A stretch of 64,000 nt of DNA, taken from positions 1 through 64,000 of the forward strand of contig JAAFJY010000029.1 in NCBI GenBank assembly GCA_013299105.1, written 5' to 3'. A model generated the notes under the pieces. It did not search any database and was not told where the DNA came from. It saw only the letters and a program-made list of their open reading frames with translations. A program made the position numbers and the translations under genes. Below are positions 37,582-45,830 of this stretch, piece by piece (position 1 is the first letter of the stretch; each line of letters starts with the position of its first letter). The DNA comes from Chitinophagales bacterium. GTDB lineage: Bacteria; Bacteroidota; Bacteroidia; Chitinophagales; Saprospiraceae.

Positions 37582-38253
37582 ATGAAAAAAACCATTCTGA
37601 TTACAGGAAGCAGCAAGGGCATCGGTCTGGCCCTGGCCGAAATTTTCCTAAACCAAGGCTATCAAGTCATTGGTACTTGCCGGGAGGGGAAACAGGACAA
37701 TTTAGCGCATCCTGATTTTAGCGTTTACAAATTAGACCTGGCGGACTTGCAAAGTGTACAGGCATGTGTGGAAGCGTTGTCGCTGCAAAACCAAAAAATC
37801 GACATGCTGATCAACAGCGCAGCAATTGGCAGCGACTTGAATACTGATTTTCCCGATGAACGATCATTTACGGACACTTTTGCGGTGAATGTCATGGGTA
37901 CTACTTTTTTTACCGAACAAATGCTGCCTTTGCTCAAGCCAGCAGCCAAAATCATCAATATTTCTTCCAAAATGGGTTCAATTGGACTTTGCACAGGCAG
38001 CGACGCTGTGGCCTACCGCATGTCCAAAGCCGCACTGAACATGTACAGCAAAATCCTCTGTAATCGCTTAGAAGGCCAACACTTGGTAGCTACTTTGCAT
38101 CCAGGTTGGGTACAAACCACGATTGCGGCCAGCAATGTCCACGCGCCGCTTACGCCTGCTGCTTCGGCTTCACGCATCTACGAGTTCTCCATCAGCAATT
38201 TTCGCAGCGGAATTTTTTGGAACGTACAAACCCAAAGCGAGTGCGAGTGGTAA
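37582..38253 (+). CDS. SDR-family oxidoreductase
   Basis: 223 residues from the ATG at 37582, chosen because it starts the Rossmann strand at once (MKKTILITGSSKGIGLALAE). NSAAIG replaces NNAG; the catalytic serine is in IINISSKMGS and the Y-x-x-x-K pair is AYRMSK. It has the size and order of C-factor/sniffer-like SDRs, several of which act on carbonyls. It is followed after 15 bases by the ACT-domain gene. Confidence 0.9.
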   Translation: MKKTILITGSSKGIGLALAEIFLNQGYQVIGTCREGKQDNLAHPDFSVYKLDLADLQSVQACVEALSLQNQKIDMLINSAAIGSDLNTDFPDERSFTDTFAVNVMGTTFFTEQMLPLLKPAAKIINISSKMGSIGLCTGSDAVAYRMSKAALNMYSKILCNRLEGQHLVATLHPGWVQTTIAASNVHAPLTPAASASRIYEFSISNFRSGIFWNVQTQSECEW

Positions 38254-38268
38254 GCTAAAAAGAAAAAC

Positions 38269-38676
38269 ATGTCTGGAATAACTGATCTGCAGGAGTTGCT
38301 GAAAAGCCTCTCCCCTACCCTTCAAGCTGGTACTTATGTTTATTGTACTTTGCCTTTTGGTGCCAGCTTTGATGCAAAACAAGTCGTCGGCACCTTTCGC
38401 GAAGCCGAGGGCTTGACCCTGATTGTAGCACAAGCCTATGCCCAGGCTCAAAACTGGGAACACAGTGCCCCCTTGGCCTGGATCAGCCTCAGCGTACATT
38501 CTGACCTGGAGGCCGTAGGCTTGACCGCCGCTTTTGCACAAGCCTTGGGGCAGGCTGGCATCAGCTGCAACGTGGTCGCCGCTTTTTACCACGATCATAT
38601 TTTTGTGCCCTTTCAAAAAGCGGAACAAGCGGTGAGGGTCTTGGAAAATTTGGCTGAGGGGGCGAAAAAGGGCTGA
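38269..38676 (+). CDS. ACT-domain protein (DUF2241-like)
   Basis: 135 residues, with TYVYCTLPFGASFDAKQVVG, REAEGLTLIVAQAYAQAQ, WISLSVHSDLEAVGLTAAFA and CNVVAAFYHDHIFVPF, the arrangement of the stand-alone ACT pair. The family is thought to bind amino acids; its physiological role is unproven. It follows the SDR gene by 15 bases. Confidence 0.88.
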   Translation: MSGITDLQELLKSLSPTLQAGTYVYCTLPFGASFDAKQVVGTFREAEGLTLIVAQAYAQAQNWEHSAPLAWISLSVHSDLEAVGLTAAFAQALGQAGISCNVVAAFYHDHIFVPFQKAEQAVRVLENLAEGAKKG

Positions 38677-38891
38677 GGTTTATTGCTGTTTATCTTTTGG
38701 GTTTTTAGTTTTACAACAAAATGCTAACCTAAAAAAATGCAATTGAATTTAGATCGCTACGGGAACTTATATGTACCAAATACTTGTTTTTCTCTTATGC
38801 TTTTTTGCTCATTTTTACACCTGAGCCATCTGCCTTTTTACATTGATTGGAAATTGATCAAATTTCAAAAACATAAAAACAAATAACCAAA

Positions 38892-39677
38892 ATGAAGACC
38901 CAATACTTTTTCATTTTATCCCTTTTGCTGTCCATCTTGACCTGGTCCAATGCTTTGGCGCAGGACAAGTTGCCCAGTTTCCCTGGAGGCTTCCTGGCTT
39001 TTGAAGAATTTCTCAATAAAAACTACATTGCGCTGCAAATTGAACGTCCAGCTTCAATCACCGTTGAATTTGTAGTTTCCGAAGATGGCCAAATCTCAAA
39101 ACTCAAACTAAAAAAAGGTTTCCAAGCCGATTTCGACAAAGAAATAATGCGCATTTTGGCTTTGATGCCCAAATGGAATCCAGGACAATCTGGTGGTCAA
39201 AAAATGGCCATGATGATGCGTTTTCCGATTACAGTTTCAAAGAAAAGGCTTGTTTTAGACATTGCTTTCTTTAATCCGGATCCCATTATCACGGGCTATC
39301 GCGCAAATGATAGTGATTTAGAGAAGGTCTTTGCGATGCTTGGAAAATCACCTGCATCTACGGATTCCGTTCACCTGCATGTAGATCAAGCCCCAAATTT
39401 CCCTGGTGGGGAGTCAAAATTGATAGCATACCTGCAATCCAATTCAGAATATCCTAGGATCGCCAAGGAAAACGGAGTATATGGTAATGTAGAAGTTTAT
39501 TTTGTAGTAGAAAAAGATGGCAGCGTAAGTAATATTAAGACAATCAAGGGCATTGGTGCTGGCTGCGAAGAAGAAGTGATCAGCGTGATCAATAAAATGC
39601 CTAAATGGGCTCCTGGGAAAATCAATGGCCAGCATGTCAGGACGGCTCAACTCCTGGGGGTACGTTTTACCTTGTAA
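38892..39677 (+). CDS. Secreted protein with two TonB-C-like domains
   Basis: 261 residues with a signal peptide (QYFFILSLLLSILTWSNALA) and no later membrane segment. Residues about 30-118 (PSFPGGFLAFEEFLNKNY, then KIMPKWNPG-like ALMPKWNPGQSGG) and about 165-261 (PNFPGGESKLIAYLQSNSEY, GNVEVYFVVEKDGSVSNIKT, NKMPKWAPGK) are both TonB C-terminal folds. Classical TonB also needs a membrane anchor and a Pro-rich spacer; both are missing, so it is probably not an energy transducer but a periplasmic binder. The first domain has lost part of the strand-swapped core. Confidence 0.8.
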   Translation: MKTQYFFILSLLLSILTWSNALAQDKLPSFPGGFLAFEEFLNKNYIALQIERPASITVEFVVSEDGQISKLKLKKGFQADFDKEIMRILALMPKWNPGQSGGQKMAMMMRFPITVSKKRLVLDIAFFNPDPIITGYRANDSDLEKVFAMLGKSPASTDSVHLHVDQAPNFPGGESKLIAYLQSNSEYPRIAKENGVYGNVEVYFVVEKDGSVSNIKTIKGIGAGCEEEVISVINKMPKWAPGKINGQHVRTAQLLGVRFTL

Positions 39678-39690
39678 TTCCATGCCAAAA

Positions 39691-39726
39691 AAAGAACCTG
39701 CCCTCCACCAGAGCAGGTTCTTTTTT
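39691..39726. terminator. Bidirectional terminator between convergent genes
   Basis: Perfect AGAACCTGC / GCAGGTTCT stem flanked by AAAAAA on the left and TTTTTT on the right, with an 11-base loop. It lies 14 bases beyond the TonB-C-like gene and 19 bases before the stop of the FAH gene, so it can serve both strands. Confidence 0.85.
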
Positions 39727-39744
39727 CTGATAAAAGGTACAAGC

Positions 39745-40602
39745 TCAGCCCACATAAGCCTCCGCCACTTGCCGCTGTGCACCAAGTCCTGCGATACCCA
39801 AGGTCACCACATCACCGGGCTTGAGGTAACGTTGTGGTTTGAGGCCCATGCCCACACCAAATGGGGTGCCCGTCGAAATCACATCCCCTGGCAAAAGGGT
39901 CATGAACTGGCTGATGTAGTGAACAATGTAAGACACGTCAAAAACCATATCGTCGGTATTGGAGTTTTGCAGCATTTCGCCGTTTACTTCCAGCCAAATG
40001 TGCAGTTTTTGGGGGTCGGGGATTTCATCGGTCGTCACCAGATACGGGCCCAAAGGCGCGAAGGTATCAGCGCTTTTGCCCTTCACCCACTGGCCGCTGC
40101 GTTCCAGTTGGAAAGCACGCTCCGAGTAATCGTTGTGTACGCAATAGCCTGCTACATAACTCAGGGCCTCTTCGTGCGACACATACGAAGCTTTTTTGCC
40201 AATCACCACGGCCAATTCCACTTCCCAGTCGGTTTTTGCTGAGTTTTTGGGAATCACCACCGGATCATTGGGGCCGTTGAGGGCGGTGGTCGATTTGAAG
40301 AAAATAATCGGCTCGGTGGGCAAACCCAGGCCAGTTTCTTCGGCGTGTTTGACATAGTTTAGACCCACACACACAATTTTGGATGGGCGGGCCACACAGG
40401 CACCCAGGCGTTCGGTGTCTGTTACCACTGGGCACTGTTCGGCATTTTTGGCCACCCAAGCACCTAAATCAGCCAGTTTTCCAGCAGTAAAAAATGCCTC
40501 GTTGAAATCGGGTGTAAAGGCCGAAACGTCGATGCGTTTGCCATCGCTGAGTTCCACTCCTGGTTTTTCGGCACCTTCTACCCCGTAGCGAAAGAGTTTC
40601 AT
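39745..40602 (-). CDS. FAH-family hydrolase (fuconate-pathway-like)
   Basis: 285 residues. The catalytic FAH fold starts at about residue 72. Metal ligands are E-x-E in KTDWEVELAVVIG (about 127-129) and the aspartate in CVHNDYSER (about 158); GLNYVKHAEETG and TGTPFGVGMG are typical of the ureidoglycolate lyase/2,4-diketo-3-deoxy-L-fuconate hydrolase branch. The reaction in that branch yields pyruvate and lactate. An SDR gene lies 746 bases upstream on the same strand, separated by repeat DNA, and would be the matching dehydrogenase. Confidence 0.88.
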   Translation of the reverse strand: MKLFRYGVEGAEKPGVELSDGKRIDVSAFTPDFNEAFFTAGKLADLGAWVAKNAEQCPVVTDTERLGACVARPSKIVCVGLNYVKHAEETGLGLPTEPIIFFKSTTALNGPNDPVVIPKNSAKTDWEVELAVVIGKKASYVSHEEALSYVAGYCVHNDYSERAFQLERSGQWVKGKSADTFAPLGPYLVTTDEIPDPQKLHIWLEVNGEMLQNSNTDDMVFDVSYIVHYISQFMTLLPGDVISTGTPFGVGMGLKPQRYLKPGDVVTLGIAGLGAQRQVAEAYVG

Positions 40603-41348
40603 ATTGGGTTTTTATTTTTATGCAAAAATGTTGTTGGTTATGGGAATTTAGACCGTCGATTTCTGGTCAGAACTATCAACGTTTCAAGGCAAACCAGCAG
40701 CTGAAATATCTTGATAAAACAAGATACTGAAAACTTCGGAGAAAAGCGATCTCGATAATCAAGCGAGGAATTTTTATCTGCACCACATTTTTTGCCTAAA
40801 CCAGAATTTTCAGGATTACAGAATTGCAGAATTACTTGCATGACGTTGACCAATTTTTTCCAAACCAGAATTTGAAAGAATTTCAGAATTGGCCCGCTTC
40901 GCGGTCATCAGCACTTCATGTTCACCATAAGTAACAGTTCAAAAATAAACCTTTCCAGTTTTTAAGAAACACGCATGTCAACGTAACGGTCAACGTCCTG
41001 CTGGAAATCCGCAAGAATGAGTGTGGAGTGTGCAAGTGTGAGTTCGGGTGTGGGAGCTTCGTGCTTTTACTTTTGTCTCCGATCACTTGAAAACGGGATT
41101 TTCTCACACTCACACCCAAACAAACACACCCAAACTCAATTTTATCCGTGTTCCAAAAATGGCCTCGCGCAGCGAGGGCATAATCTATAAAGTACGCAGT
41201 TGCGATTTGGTAAGGTTTATTCGTGGCTTGTCACTAAAATCACAGCTACAGAAACTTCTCCTAAGTTTTCAGAAGATAGAACCTCATCAACTGTCGCATT
41301 TGACGCTCTTCTCAACTCCTCAACTTCTAAACCACACAACTTTTAGCG
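40603..41348. repeat. 746-bp repeat-filled intergenic region
   Basis: No gene. Bases 40726-40910 are a reverse-sense dispersed repeat (AAGCGATCTCGATAATCAAG, ACCAGAATTTTCAGGATT, ACTTGCATGACGTTGACC, CCCGCTTCGCGGTC). Bases about 40975-41180 are the inverted copy of the composite repeat at 20334-20545 (GAATGAGTGTGGAGTGTGC, CTCACACTCACACCC, GCCTCGCGCAGCGAGG). TTTATTCGTGGCTTGTCACT recurs at about 41218, and a CTCAACTCCTCAACTTC tract lies behind the next gene's stop. Confidence 0.7.
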
Positions 41349-42125
41349 TTAGTTATTCAAATACATAAAGCCCCCGTCGATCGGGTAATCGCAGCCCGTG
41401 AGAAAACTGGCTTCGTCCGAGCACAAGTACAAGGCCATGTAGGCAATTTCTTCCGGCTTGGCCATGCGCCCGATGGGTTGGGTTTTGCTCAGTTTTTCAA
41501 ACATCTCGGCCTCTTGTCCTGGATAGTTTTTTGCCAAAAATCCATCCACAAAAGGCGTGTGCACCCGTGCTGGTGAAATCGAATTGCAACGAATGCCCTG
41601 GTGTAAGTAGTCTTTGGCCACTGATTGGGTCATGCTGAAAACCGCCCCTTTGGAAGTGGAATAAGCAAAACGATCCGGAATTCCGACTGAGGCCGCCACC
41701 GACGCCATGTTCAAAATCACCCCGCCGCCCGCTTGCTTGATCAGTGGCAAGGCCGCATGCAGGCAGTTGTACACGCCCTTGATATTGACGTTGATGATGC
41801 GGTCAAAATCAGCTTCAGCAGTAGTCTCTACATTGCCGATGTGGGCGATCCCGGCGTTGTTGACCAGGATGTTGAGGGGGCCGATTTTAGCAAAAACCTC
41901 GGCTACTTGGTTCTGCTGGCTCACGTCGCAAGCGTGGGCGTGGGCTTGACCGCCCAGGACTTTGATCCCCGCTACTGCCTCTTCAGCAGCAGCTTGATTC
42001 AGTTCCATGAGGTGTACGGTGGCCCCTCGTTGAGCAAACAAAGTAGCAATGGCCAAACCAATTCCACTGCCACTGCCCGTGACAATGGCGGTTTTGCCCG
42101 CTAATGAAAAAATGTTGTGCTGCAT
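41349..42125 (-). CDS. SDR dehydrogenase (2-keto-3-deoxy-L-fuconate dehydrogenase-like)
   Basis: 258 residues. TGSGSGIGLA (residues 16-25), NNAGIAHIG (about 89), the catalytic serine in LNMASVAASV, and YSTSK (about 152-156) are all present. The end GCDYPIDGGFMYLNN is the C-terminal signature of classical NAD-dependent SDRs. With the FAH gene downstream on the same strand, the pair fits the non-phosphorylated L-fucose route (2-keto-3-deoxy-L-fuconate oxidation, then hydrolytic cleavage). This is an inference: no fuconate dehydratase is in the window. Confidence 0.85.
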   Translation of the reverse strand: MQHNIFSLAGKTAIVTGSGSGIGLAIATLFAQRGATVHLMELNQAAAEEAVAGIKVLGGQAHAHACDVSQQNQVAEVFAKIGPLNILVNNAGIAHIGNVETTAEADFDRIINVNIKGVYNCLHAALPLIKQAGGGVILNMASVAASVGIPDRFAYSTSKGAVFSMTQSVAKDYLHQGIRCNSISPARVHTPFVDGFLAKNYPGQEAEMFEKLSKTQPIGRMAKPEEIAYMALYLCSDEASFLTGCDYPIDGGFMYLNN

Positions 42126-42194
42126 GTTTGGATCTTAAGCTATGCTATTTGATGAGAGTACATTCTGTTCAACTCTTCAACCTTTCAACTCCCC

Positions 42195-43310
42195 TCAATA
42201 TCCCTCTTCCTCCAAATGCCCAGTAAGTTTTTTCACAATTTTAAACTGGAATAAAAACTCCTTGGCGATGACCCTGATGATGGTGTATACTGGAATGGCC
42301 AAAATCATGCCCAAGGCTCCACCTATCTGTGCCCCAACCAAGATACAAATGAAAATTTCGAGCGGGTGGGCCAACACGCTTTTTGAAAAAATATAAGGTT
42401 GAATAAAGTTGTTGTCGAGAATTTGCACCACCTGAAACACAATGAAGACCTTGAGCATCATGGGCCCAAGCTGATTATAAAAATTGAGATCCAGGTTGGA
42501 AGAAAGGGTGATAAACATGCCAAAACCTGCTCCGATCAGTGGCCCGATGTAAGGAATGACGTTCATCATCGCGCCAAACAGGGCAATGAGCAGGGCATTT
42601 TTGATGCCGAAAATGGTCATGCCTAACCACAAACCAAAGGCAAATATCAACAATTGTATGATGAGGCCACTGAAATACCGGCTCAACAAAGCCACTGTAT
42701 CTTTGATCGCCTCGCGGGTTGGGGTTTCGTACTGTGCAGGTACCAAGGCGATGATGAAGTTGACGAACAAACGTTTTTCCTGCAAAAAGAAAAAAGCGAT
42801 GAAGACCACCGAAGCCACATTGACAAAAATATTGCCAACAGCTCCAATTACCGCTCCAACCACGGTGCCCAAACGACTGGGTTCGAACCAACCTTTGAGG
42901 GAGTTTTTGACCAGGGCTTCAAGGGAGTTTTCAGGCAATTTTACGCCATAAGCGCCTAGCCATTCACCCACCTTGGCATAGGGTTCTTCCAGGGTTTTGG
43001 CGATGGCCTGGTAGTCCACATGCGCCAAGTTGCTGGCTTGTTGGAGGATGGTAGGCACAAAAACAGCCACCAAGCCCCCCAAAATCAGGAAAAAAGTGAG
43101 CAAGGTCATGGTTGCCCTCAAAGCCGAACCCGGCCGCCATTTGCCAATGCGGATGCGGGCATACAAGCGCATGAACGGCTGCCCGATCAGTGAAACCACC
43201 CAGGCGCTAATCACGTAAGAAATGATGGTGCTGAAATGATAAATGATCAGTCCAAGGATCAGGGCACTCAACCCAATGATGATGTAGCGGCTCCAGGTTT
43301 GCGCAGTCAT
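42195..43310 (-). CDS. AI-2E/PerM-family permease
   Basis: 371 residues from the ATG at 43310; the frame continues upstream through the 43.4 kb mobile element and should be ignored there. Seven or eight membrane helices are visible (YIIIGLSALILGLIIYHFST; FFLILGGLVAVFVPTIL; VFIAFFFLQE), with the family core ALFGAMMNVIPYIGPLIGAG and the C-terminal LVGAQIGGALGMILAIPVYT. The family includes TqsA-like exporters and Na+/H+ antiporters; an autoinducer role should not be assumed. Confidence 0.9.
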   Translation of the reverse strand: MTAQTWSRYIIIGLSALILGLIIYHFSTIISYVISAWVVSLIGQPFMRLYARIRIGKWRPGSALRATMTLLTFFLILGGLVAVFVPTILQQASNLAHVDYQAIAKTLEEPYAKVGEWLGAYGVKLPENSLEALVKNSLKGWFEPSRLGTVVGAVIGAVGNIFVNVASVVFIAFFFLQEKRLFVNFIIALVPAQYETPTREAIKDTVALLSRYFSGLIIQLLIFAFGLWLGMTIFGIKNALLIALFGAMMNVIPYIGPLIGAGFGMFITLSSNLDLNFYNQLGPMMLKVFIVFQVVQILDNNFIQPYIFSKSVLAHPLEIFICILVGAQIGGALGMILAIPVYTIIRVIAKEFLFQFKIVKKLTGHLEEEGY

Positions 43311-43405
43311 GGCGAGGAAGTTAATAACAGGAGCCAAAGTACGGAAAAGACGGGAATAAATGGAATAGAGGGCGTTTTTATGGGAAACAAGCCCAAATAA
43401 ACCAC

Positions 43406-43579
43406 GGCTCAATGTGGGTTTCAAGTTGAAAAAGACTTGGGCGTTTGCCTTGATCTAGGCTAAGGTGAGTTTTGGGTTTGCGAAGTTCGATTTTTTGACT
43501 TACACTCAAAAGAAGTCTTTCTGGCTTGATGACCAGAAAAAACTCGTTTTGAATCACTACTTGAAACCCAATAAGAGCC
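43406..43579. mobile_element. GGCTC MITE-like element, copy 3 (174 bp)
   Basis: Ends GGCTCAATGTGGGTTTCAAG and CTTGAAACCCAATAAGAGCC are inverted repeats of each other. The left 95 bases are almost identical to the left side of copy 4 at 57538 (through GCGAAGTTCGATTTTTTGAC), then the middle is deleted and the right side (AACTCGTTTTGAATCACTAC) matches the right end of copy 4. It thus looks like an internally deleted derivative. It lies 96 bases upstream of the permease start and 60 bases before the DUF4197 stop. Confidence 0.8.
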
Positions 43580-43638
43580 TTTTTTGAAGTACAAGTGGCA
43601 ACTCAGATCTGAGTTGCCACTTGTACTTCAATCAGCTA

Positions 43639-44370
43639 TCAGGGTTTCTTGTCCTGCTGGCCAAACACCTTCTTCAACAGGTCGCTGCTGCGGGAGTTGA
43701 CATTCGTGCGGATGTCGGCTTCTTTCACCTCCACCAGTTTGAACATGCCGACCAGGGCTTTTTCAGTCACATACTTATCCAACTCTGGATTCATTTTTTT
43801 CACCAAAGGAATTTTGTTGTAGGCGGTCACCGCATTGCTCCAGTATTCACGCACCTTGAACTTGTCGAGCGAAGCTTGCACAACGGGCAAGAAGGCGGCG
43901 TTCAAGGCTGGGCTGGTGTTGCGGTCCAGGTAGCGGGTAGCGGCGTCTTTTTCGCCCATCAGGATGTTCATCGCGTCCTGGAAGGTCATTTTTTTGATGG
44001 CGTCCACAAAGATTGGCTTGGCCAAAGCAGCTGCGTCCTCCGCCGAGCGGTTCATTTTTTCCAAAAGGTCTTGCTCGAATTTTTCAAAACCAGGGACCAT
44101 GCGTAGCTTCGCTGACATCGTTTTGGCTTCTTCGGGCAGCAGGATTTTGTAAGGGCTGGCAAAGTAACCGTCTTTGGCAGAGAGGAAGCTCACCGCTTGG
44201 TCCACGCCTAGGTTCAGGGCTTCTTTCAGGCCAGAGCCTGCTTCGTCGGCCCCCAGAGCCGATTTGCCGCCGATGGCCGTTTTGGCTTTGTTTACCAATC
44301 CACCCAATCCTTGGGCATTCACCAGGGTGAGGCTGCACAAGCAGCAAAACAGCAGGATGTACTTTTTCAT
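43639..44370 (-). CDS. DUF4197 protein
   Basis: 243 residues. Signal peptide MKKYILLFCCLCSLTLVNAQ, then a mostly helical body with the DUF4197 blocks SGLKEALNLGVDQAVSFLS, YFASPYKILLPEEAK, KMTFQDAMNILMGEKDAATR, and NKIPLVKKMNPELDKYVTEK. The function of the family is unknown; members are periplasmic. No operon partner is visible; it has a MITE-like element directly behind its stop. Confidence 0.9.
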   Translation of the reverse strand: MKKYILLFCCLCSLTLVNAQGLGGLVNKAKTAIGGKSALGADEAGSGLKEALNLGVDQAVSFLSAKDGYFASPYKILLPEEAKTMSAKLRMVPGFEKFEQDLLEKMNRSAEDAAALAKPIFVDAIKKMTFQDAMNILMGEKDAATRYLDRNTSPALNAAFLPVVQASLDKFKVREYWSNAVTAYNKIPLVKKMNPELDKYVTEKALVGMFKLVEVKEADIRTNVNSRSSDLLKKVFGQQDKKP

Positions 44371-44495
44371 TGTTTAGGTTTTTACGTGCAAAAACTTAGT
44401 CTGACAGTTTCTAAGCCTCTACTCACTATTGTGACGCAATTAAAACGCCAAAGGCTGGTTCTTGTGCTATGGATTAACCTTTTGTTAAGAAAAAA

Positions 44496-44536
44496 ATCAC
44501 CCCATTTTACGGCCTGAGCGCATAAAATGGGGTGAT
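44496..44536 (-). terminator. Terminator after the NTF2-like gene
   Basis: A 14-base perfect stem (ATCACCCCATTTTA / TAAAATGGGGTGAT) with a 13-base loop; on the minus strand it is followed by six T residues. It starts 27 bases beyond the stop at 44563. Confidence 0.85.
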
Positions 44537-44562
44537 AACTACAAGGTATACAATACTTTAGC

Positions 44563-45015
44563 TTATAGTAAAGTCGTTTTCATGACCATTTTCCACTGGC
44601 CGTCGATTTTTTCCAAAACCCTTAATTCAAGTGATTTTCCGCTTCCTGCGCTTTGGCTGTATTTCGCCCAAGCGGTGTTGCCGCGCACCTGAATCATCCA
44701 ATCACTTCGGGTAGGCTGGACGAAATTAGCACTCATGGCTTTGCCTTCGACAGATTCGAAGTAGGGTTTAAATGCGGCTCGAATGGTTTCCCAACCGTCA
44801 GCAGCGTTGAGCACCGCTGCACCAGGGGTTCCCGTCATCGCACTGAAATGGGTATAAGGGTGGTTGGCGTAGCAAGCCATGAAGGCGTCCAAGTCACCCT
44901 TGGAAAAAGCAAAGGTTTCATCGTGGATGAGCTTTTTGATGGCGATTTCATCAGGGCTCTGGGCTTGGAGACCCAGGGTACAGGCTGCGAATAGCAGGGC
45001 CAAGAAAATTTTCAT
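44563..45015 (-). CDS. Secreted NTF2/SnoaL-like (DUF4440-type) protein
   Basis: 150 residues from the ATG at 45015, chosen for the signal peptide (MKIFLALLFAACTLGLQAQ); an upstream ATG at 45048 would add 11 residues before it. The cone-like fold starts IKKLIHDETFAFSKGDLDAF and ends LELRVLEKIDGQWKMVMKTT, with WAKYSQS in the central sheet. Enzymatic or binding role is unknown. It is divergent from the TetR gene, 193 bases apart. Confidence 0.8.
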   Translation of the reverse strand: MKIFLALLFAACTLGLQAQSPDEIAIKKLIHDETFAFSKGDLDAFMACYANHPYTHFSAMTGTPGAAVLNAADGWETIRAAFKPYFESVEGKAMSANFVQPTRSDWMIQVRGNTAWAKYSQSAGSGKSLELRVLEKIDGQWKMVMKTTLL

Positions 45016-45159
45016 ATAAATTAAGGTTTTGGTGTGAATTAATTGCACAATTTAACTCATTTATCCCAAGGGCAAAGCCTGCGCTCTGCTTATTTCTCAC
45101 TTATTCTTGGCCTCTTTGTCCCTTTGTGGGTAATTTTCAGCAAAAAACACCCACAAAAG

Positions 45160-45190
45160 TTGAAAATACAATGGAATACCCTTACTTTTG
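45160..45190 (+). promoter_or_regulatory. Promoter of the TetR/hydrolase locus
   Basis: TTG at 45160-45162, a 20-base spacer and TACTTTTG at 45183-45190 match the Bacteroidota -33/-7 boxes (TTTG and TAnnTTTG). The -7 box overlaps the first three bases of the palindrome at 45188, so a bound repressor would block it. Confidence 0.55.
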
Positions 45191-45203
45191 AACACTTGTT
45201 CAA
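45188..45203. promoter_or_regulatory. Candidate TetR operator palindrome
   Basis: TTGAACACTTGTTCAA is a perfect inverted repeat (seven-base arms, two-base centre) that ends five bases before the regulator ATG at 45209. A shorter related palindrome, TGAACATTCA, lies at 45811-45820, 10 bases ahead of the hydrolase ATG. Confidence 0.6.
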
Positions 45204-45208
45204 TTTTC

Positions 45209-45757
45209 ATGAAAACCAATAAAGAAGAAGTTTTACAAAAAGCGCTGGCGGTCATTTGGGAGCAAGGCTACCACGACACCAGTTTTCAGGACCTGAGCGA
45301 TGCCTGTGGGATCAATAAGTCGCATTTTTTCCACTATTTCAAAGGGGGCAAGGAAGATTTGATGACTGAAATTCTGCAACTCACCCATGAAGTGTACATC
45401 GGTATGCTCAAGCGCCTGGCTGAAACCAAAGAACTAAACACTGACGAAAAGCTGCAAAAAATCAAGGAAAAACTGATCAAAATGTACACCGCCAAGGGTC
45501 CTGGCAACGGCTGCCTGATGGCCAATACCAGCTTGGAAACCACGGGTAAAAACTACAAGTTCACCCCCATTGTACAGGCCTTTTTCCGCGACTTCATCCA
45601 CTATATGGCTGTCATCTACCAAGAACGACATCCCGTCGAACACGCCCAAAGCCTGGCCGAAGAAGTGGTCCAGGAAATTGAAGGGGCCATCATGCTGATG
45701 CGGGTTTTTCACGACACCAGTTACCTCGAACGCGCCTTGACCCGCGCCAACCGCTGA
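45209..45757 (+). CDS. TetR/AcrR-family repressor
   Basis: 182 residues from the ATG at 45209. An N-terminal HTH covers about residues 5-50 (KALAVIWEQGYHDTSFQDLS, then CGINKSHFFHYFKGGKEDLM). The C-terminal ligand domain matches the TetR_C AefR/YcdC-like class (GPGNGCLMANTSLE). It is followed after 73 bases by the alpha/beta-hydrolase gene in the same direction, and both starts carry TGAAC/TTCAA palindromes, so it probably represses both genes. Confidence 0.9.
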   Translation: MKTNKEEVLQKALAVIWEQGYHDTSFQDLSDACGINKSHFFHYFKGGKEDLMTEILQLTHEVYIGMLKRLAETKELNTDEKLQKIKEKLIKMYTAKGPGNGCLMANTSLETTGKNYKFTPIVQAFFRDFIHYMAVIYQERHPVEHAQSLAEEVVQEIEGAIMLMRVFHDTSYLERALTRANR

Positions 45758-45830
45758 TTTTTCCCCCCTTCCGGAAAAAGAAAGGGGTGTCTTTGTGCTA
45801 AAAAATTTAATGAACATTCAATAAAAAACC

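Noticed and set aside
43311-43424. Extended N-terminus of the AI-2E permease
   Set aside because: The in-frame extension reads into leader DNA and the edge of mobile element copy 3; the ATG at 43310 begins the first membrane helix.
45188-45208. TTG start seven codons upstream for the TetR gene
   Set aside because: These bases form the operator palindrome and overlap the promoter box; the ATG at 45209 starts the conserved domain at once.
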